7,189 nt of DNA, taken from contig USJY01000063.1 of the NCBI GenBank assembly GCA_900555065.1, positions 1 to 7,189 of the forward strand, given 5' to 3'. The translations under genes were made by a program, and so were the position numbers. Below, piece after piece: positions 4,680-7,189 of the stretch (the first letter of the stretch is position 1; the number at the start of each line of letters is the position of its first letter). This DNA is from an uncultured Eubacteriales bacterium (GTDB taxonomy: Bacteria; Bacillota; Clostridia; Oscillospirales; UMGS1783). Under the pieces are notes generated by a model. That model had not been told where the DNA came from and made no database searches. It worked only from the letters and a program-made list of their open reading frames with translations.

Positions 4680-7172
4680 ATGCTGGAAGCGGACGAGCTC
4701 CGCTGCGATTACGCCTACGCGTTCTGCATTGACACCGGCGACGTGATTATGGACAAAAACGCCCACGAGCGCACGGCGATGGCATCTCTGACCAAAATCA
4801 TGACGGCTCTTGTCACGGTGGAGACCTGCGCTGACCTCGACGCGGAGATCACCGTGTCCGAACAGGCCATTGCGGCGACGCCCGCGCTGTCCTCGACAGC
4901 CGACCTGATTGTCGGCGAACGCATGACGGTGCGGGATATGCTCTACTGCATGATGCTTCCCTCCGGCAACGACGCGGCGAACGTTCTGGCCGAACATTGC
5001 GGCGGCAGCATCGAGGCCTTCGTGGAGCTGATGAACCGGCGCGCCGGGGAACTGGGCTGTGAGGATACGCAGTTTCAAAACCCGCACGGCTTTGACGAAG
5101 ACGGACACTATTCCACGGCGGCGGATATAGCGACTATCCTCTCCGCCGCGCTGAAAAATCCTGAGTTTGAAAAGGTGTTTACCACATTTTCCTATGTGGT
5201 GCCCAGGACCAATATGTCTGAGGAACGCGCGCTGCAATCAACCAACCGCATGACCGACTATACGGCGGAGGCCTATTCGCCCAGTATTACAGGCACAAAG
5301 ACCGGCTTTACCGGCAATGCCGGCTATTGTCTCGCCTGTACCGGACAGGTCGGGGACGGGCCGGCGTTCATCAGCGTCGTGCTCGGCGGGGAGTACCCCG
5401 ACGGCGCGAGCGTTCCCGACAGCTATCTCGACACCGCGTACCTGCTCGAAACGGCGACGGAACGGTACCGTATCCAGACCCTGCACAGCCAGGGAGATCC
5501 GCTCGGAGAACTGGAGGTCGACTGTCTCCGGGGCGGCGACAGCGTCGGCCTGCAGGCGCAGGACGATCTGTCCGTGCTCATAGACAGCGAGCTTGCCGGA
5601 CGCGGCGTGACCGCTTCGCTAACGCTTGCGAAGCTGGCGCCGCCCTTCTATGAACGGCAGCGGGTGGGTACGGTCGTCTACACCGATGCGGACGGCGCAG
5701 TGCTCGCCGAAGGCGGGGTCGTGACGACGGCGGCGGGCGAGTACAGCCACTGGAAGGGGTTTTGGAAGGCGCTTGGAGACATACCGGCCTGGCAGTACGT
5801 CTGTATTGTGCTGGGCGCAGCGGTTCTGGCCTTCGTCCTGCTGCTGCTCGTACAGGCGCTGCGGCGCAGGATCAAGCGCTATTACCGGCGCCGCGGGATG
5901 CTGCCGCACAGTCCGGCGGCGGGCGCAAAAGGGCCGGAACAGGGGCGCCGCGCAAAGCTTTTGCGACGACGCGGAAAGACGCGTGGCTCGCACGGGAGAG
6001 GGAAGCCGGCCAGATCCCGGCGCCCGGCCGGGTCCGTATCCCGGCTGTGGAGCGACCTGAACAGCGGACCCACGACCACCGCGACTTCCGGGGCGGAAGA
6101 CGCGGCGCGATCACGGGGGGACGCCGGTTTCGGGAACGGGCGCGGGCGTACGGACAGCGCGACCGCCGGGACGGGATATGCGGCTGGCGGGGCTGCTGGG
6201 CGGCGCGTTTCCGCATCCAATCAGACGTCTTCGCAGACCGCACCTTTGCAGGCCGCACCTTCGCAGGCCGCACCTTCGCAGGCCGCACCTTCGCAGGCCG
6301 CACGGGGCCCAGGCGGAAGGCGGCGGGCTCTTTTACAGGGTGAAACGGCGCCGCAGAACGCTGCGCCTGTACAGACGGAGCGGGGTTCTGAACGTGCGGA
6401 CGGAGCCGCTGCGGCAAAGACCGGGCGGGGAACGCCGGCGGAGTATGTATGGCGTTCGGCTGCCTACAGGCCGGCTGGTATGCAGACGGAAACGCCGGCG
6501 CGGTCCGAGCCGGTTGGGCAAGCGCACGGCGGCGGGCCGCGCCCGGTTAAGTCGGAAACTGGCGTTGAACGGGAAGAGGCCGGCAATCCGGCTTCTGCGT
6601 CCGCCGTCATAGCGCCGCGGCCGGACGCTTCGGAAAAGGGTGCAATCCAGCCGGTTTCCGCGCCGACACAGCCTGCGCCGGAGCCGGAAGCCGCGGCCGC
6701 GCGGGAACCCGTGACGGAACTGGAAGCCGCGGCCGTGCGGGAATCTGTGACGGAATCGGCAAAAGAACGGGCGGCGCGGCACGGGGACGCGCCGGTGCAG
6801 GCGTGGGATACCGAGCTGCTGGTTCCTTTCCTGTTTGACGACGCGTCGGCCGCCTGGCAGGAGCGGGAGCGCAGGAGTATGCGCGCGGCCGTTGCGGAAG
6901 GGTACGGAGACGGCGCGTCCGGGACGGCTGTGGCGGACGAACCGCTGCGCCGGGCAATGGACAGCGCGCCGCCTGCGGTGCGCAAACGGCTTGCCGCGCA
7001 GTACAGCGGCGCTGTGGAAAACCGGCGGGCGGCGCCGCCGCAGCGCACAGGGACGCAGGCGGAGCCGGAGGCGGAAGGCGGCGTACATCCGGAAGGCGCG
7101 CCGGCGCGCCGAACCGAAGGCCGGGTGCGGACGGACTATCCGCGCTCCCGGCGCAGGCGCAGAAAATGGTAA
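4680..7172 (+). CDS. Serine D-Ala-D-Ala carboxypeptidase (DacF/PBP5-like) with very long disordered C-terminal tail
   Basis: The frame from ATG 4680 has 830 codons; the true start is probably ATG 4598 through the one-base break described for the signal peptide. The product trims the terminal D-Ala from peptidoglycan stem peptides outside the membrane. All three active-site motifs of the S11 family are present: SLTK (residues 36-39, catalytic Ser36), SGN (95-97) and KTG (207-209). NPHGFD (134-139) and STAADIA (145-151) are also typical. Residues of about 250-345 resemble the beta-rich PBP5 C-terminal domain. A membrane helix follows (about 372-391), then RRRIKRYYRRR, so the tail should lie inside the cell. 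Usual relatives end near here at 380-450 residues. This one continues for over 400 more, rich in Ala, Pro, Arg, Gly and Glu, with tandem repeats, an aromatic/acidic patch near 708-722 and a final RSRRRRRKW. The catalytic identity is secure; the tail has no recognised domain. Confidence 0.9.
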   Translation: MLEADELRCDYAYAFCIDTGDVIMDKNAHERTAMASLTKIMTALVTVETCADLDAEITVSEQAIAATPALSSTADLIVGERMTVRDMLYCMMLPSGNDAANVLAEHCGGSIEAFVELMNRRAGELGCEDTQFQNPHGFDEDGHYSTAADIATILSAALKNPEFEKVFTTFSYVVPRTNMSEERALQSTNRMTDYTAEAYSPSITGTKTGFTGNAGYCLACTGQVGDGPAFISVVLGGEYPDGASVPDSYLDTAYLLETATERYRIQTLHSQGDPLGELEVDCLRGGDSVGLQAQDDLSVLIDSELAGRGVTASLTLAKLAPPFYERQRVGTVVYTDADGAVLAEGGVVTTAAGEYSHWKGFWKALGDIPAWQYVCIVLGAAVLAFVLLLLVQALRRRIKRYYRRRGMLPHSPAAGAKGPEQGRRAKLLRRRGKTRGSHGRGKPARSRRPAGSVSRLWSDLNSGPTTTATSGAEDAARSRGDAGFGNGRGRTDSATAGTGYAAGGAAGRRVSASNQTSSQTAPLQAAPSQAAPSQAAPSQAARGPGGRRRALLQGETAPQNAAPVQTERGSERADGAAAAKTGRGTPAEYVWRSAAYRPAGMQTETPARSEPVGQAHGGGPRPVKSETGVEREEAGNPASASAVIAPRPDASEKGAIQPVSAPTQPAPEPEAAAAREPVTELEAAAVRESVTESAKERAARHGDAPVQAWDTELLVPFLFDDASAAWQERERRSMRAAVAEGYGDGASGTAVADEPLRRAMDSAPPAVRKRLAAQYSGAVENRRAAPPQRTGTQAEPEAEGGVHPEGAPARRTEGRVRTDYPRSRRRRRKW
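6238..6303 (+). repeat. 15-bp tandem repeat in the carboxypeptidase tail (4 full copies and a partial)
   Basis: The unit CCGCACCTTCGCAGG occurs at 6253, 6268 and 6283 identically, with a one-base variant (T for C) at 6238 and a six-base partial copy at 6298. A diverged part-copy is visible just before 6238. In the coding frame each unit gives Ala-Pro-Ser-Gln-Ala, with Leu for Ser in the variant copy. As 15 is a multiple of three, gain or loss of units would change tail length without breaking the frame. Confidence 0.95.
6681..6752 (+). repeat. Two tandem 36-bp units in the carboxypeptidase tail
   Basis: Unit one (6681-6716) encodes EPEAAAAREPVT and unit two (6717-6752) encodes ELEAAAVRESVT. 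The DNA is largely identical between the two, with shared blocks such as GGAAGCCGCGGCCG. A fading third start, ESAKER, follows. This is an in-frame duplication in an Ala/Glu-rich, probably helical part of the tail. Confidence 0.8.
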
Positions 7173-7189
7173 GGGCCGTCTTTGTCTGC

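Noticed and set aside
3952..4680. Minus-strand open frames of 226 and 242 codons over the spacer, and plus frames at 4067-4400
   Set aside because: The minus frames overlap the 3' end of potD and the terminator. All of them lack good ribosome sites and read as low-information Arg/Gly/Pro/Ala, as expected in GC-rich DNA with few stops.
5762..7088. Other-frame and minus-strand open frames within the carboxypeptidase tail
   Set aside because: Most are shadows of a GC-rich coding frame that stays open to 7172. Only 5930-6200 leaves real doubt, and that is reported as a finding.

Overview
The window joins two unrelated pieces of bacterial DNA. Positions 1 to about 809 carry two minus-strand genes. 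One is the C-terminal part of an Asp23/AmaP-type alkaline-shock envelope protein. The other is an unrecognised Lys/Gln/Ala-rich membrane protein that runs off the left edge. Their style suggests a high-GC Gram-positive, perhaps an actinobacterium; this is inference. From about position 795 everything reads on the plus strand and looks like a GC-rich Firmicute (Clostridia-like): strong AGGAGG-type ribosome sites, a Gram-positive lipoprotein signal, and a DacF/PBP5-type carboxypeptidase. The two pieces meet inside both genes. A 15-base segment (795-809) reads sensibly in both, so an assembly chimera is the simplest explanation and a real rearrangement the less likely one.

Layout. 1-408 (-) is the unknown membrane protein and 420-809 (-) the AmaP/Asp23 fragment. 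795-1394 (+) is the 3' half of potA. 1391-2203 is potB, 2200-2997 potC and 2994-4031 potD. Each pot junction is a 4-base ATGA overlap, so this is a compact, translationally coupled polyamine ABC transporter operon in the classic A-B-C-D order. It ends in a strong intrinsic terminator (4055-4086). Next comes a very GC-rich stretch of roughly 560 bases with no convincing gene. It holds a possible promoter overlapping the terminator, some hairpins, and an AT-rich island with inverted repeats just before the next ribosome site. The last gene (4598/4680-7172) is a serine D-Ala-D-Ala carboxypeptidase.

How the genes work together. PotD, a lipoprotein outside the membrane, captures spermidine or putrescine. 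PotB and PotC form the channel and PotA drives it with ATP; here PotA lacks Walker A, the signature motif and Walker B because of the junction. The carboxypeptidase is a separate cell-wall function.

The carboxypeptidase is the most unusual gene. Its start codon, ribosome site and signal peptide are in a different frame from the catalytic domain, one base out of phase. After its membrane anchor it has a disordered tail of more than 400 residues, predicted cytoplasmic, with a 15-bp tandem repeat, a duplicated 36-bp unit, a short aromatic/acidic patch and an all-basic end. I see no mobile element, CRISPR array, tRNA or rRNA. I also see no clearly new multi-gene system; the tailed carboxypeptidase is the best candidate for something undescribed.
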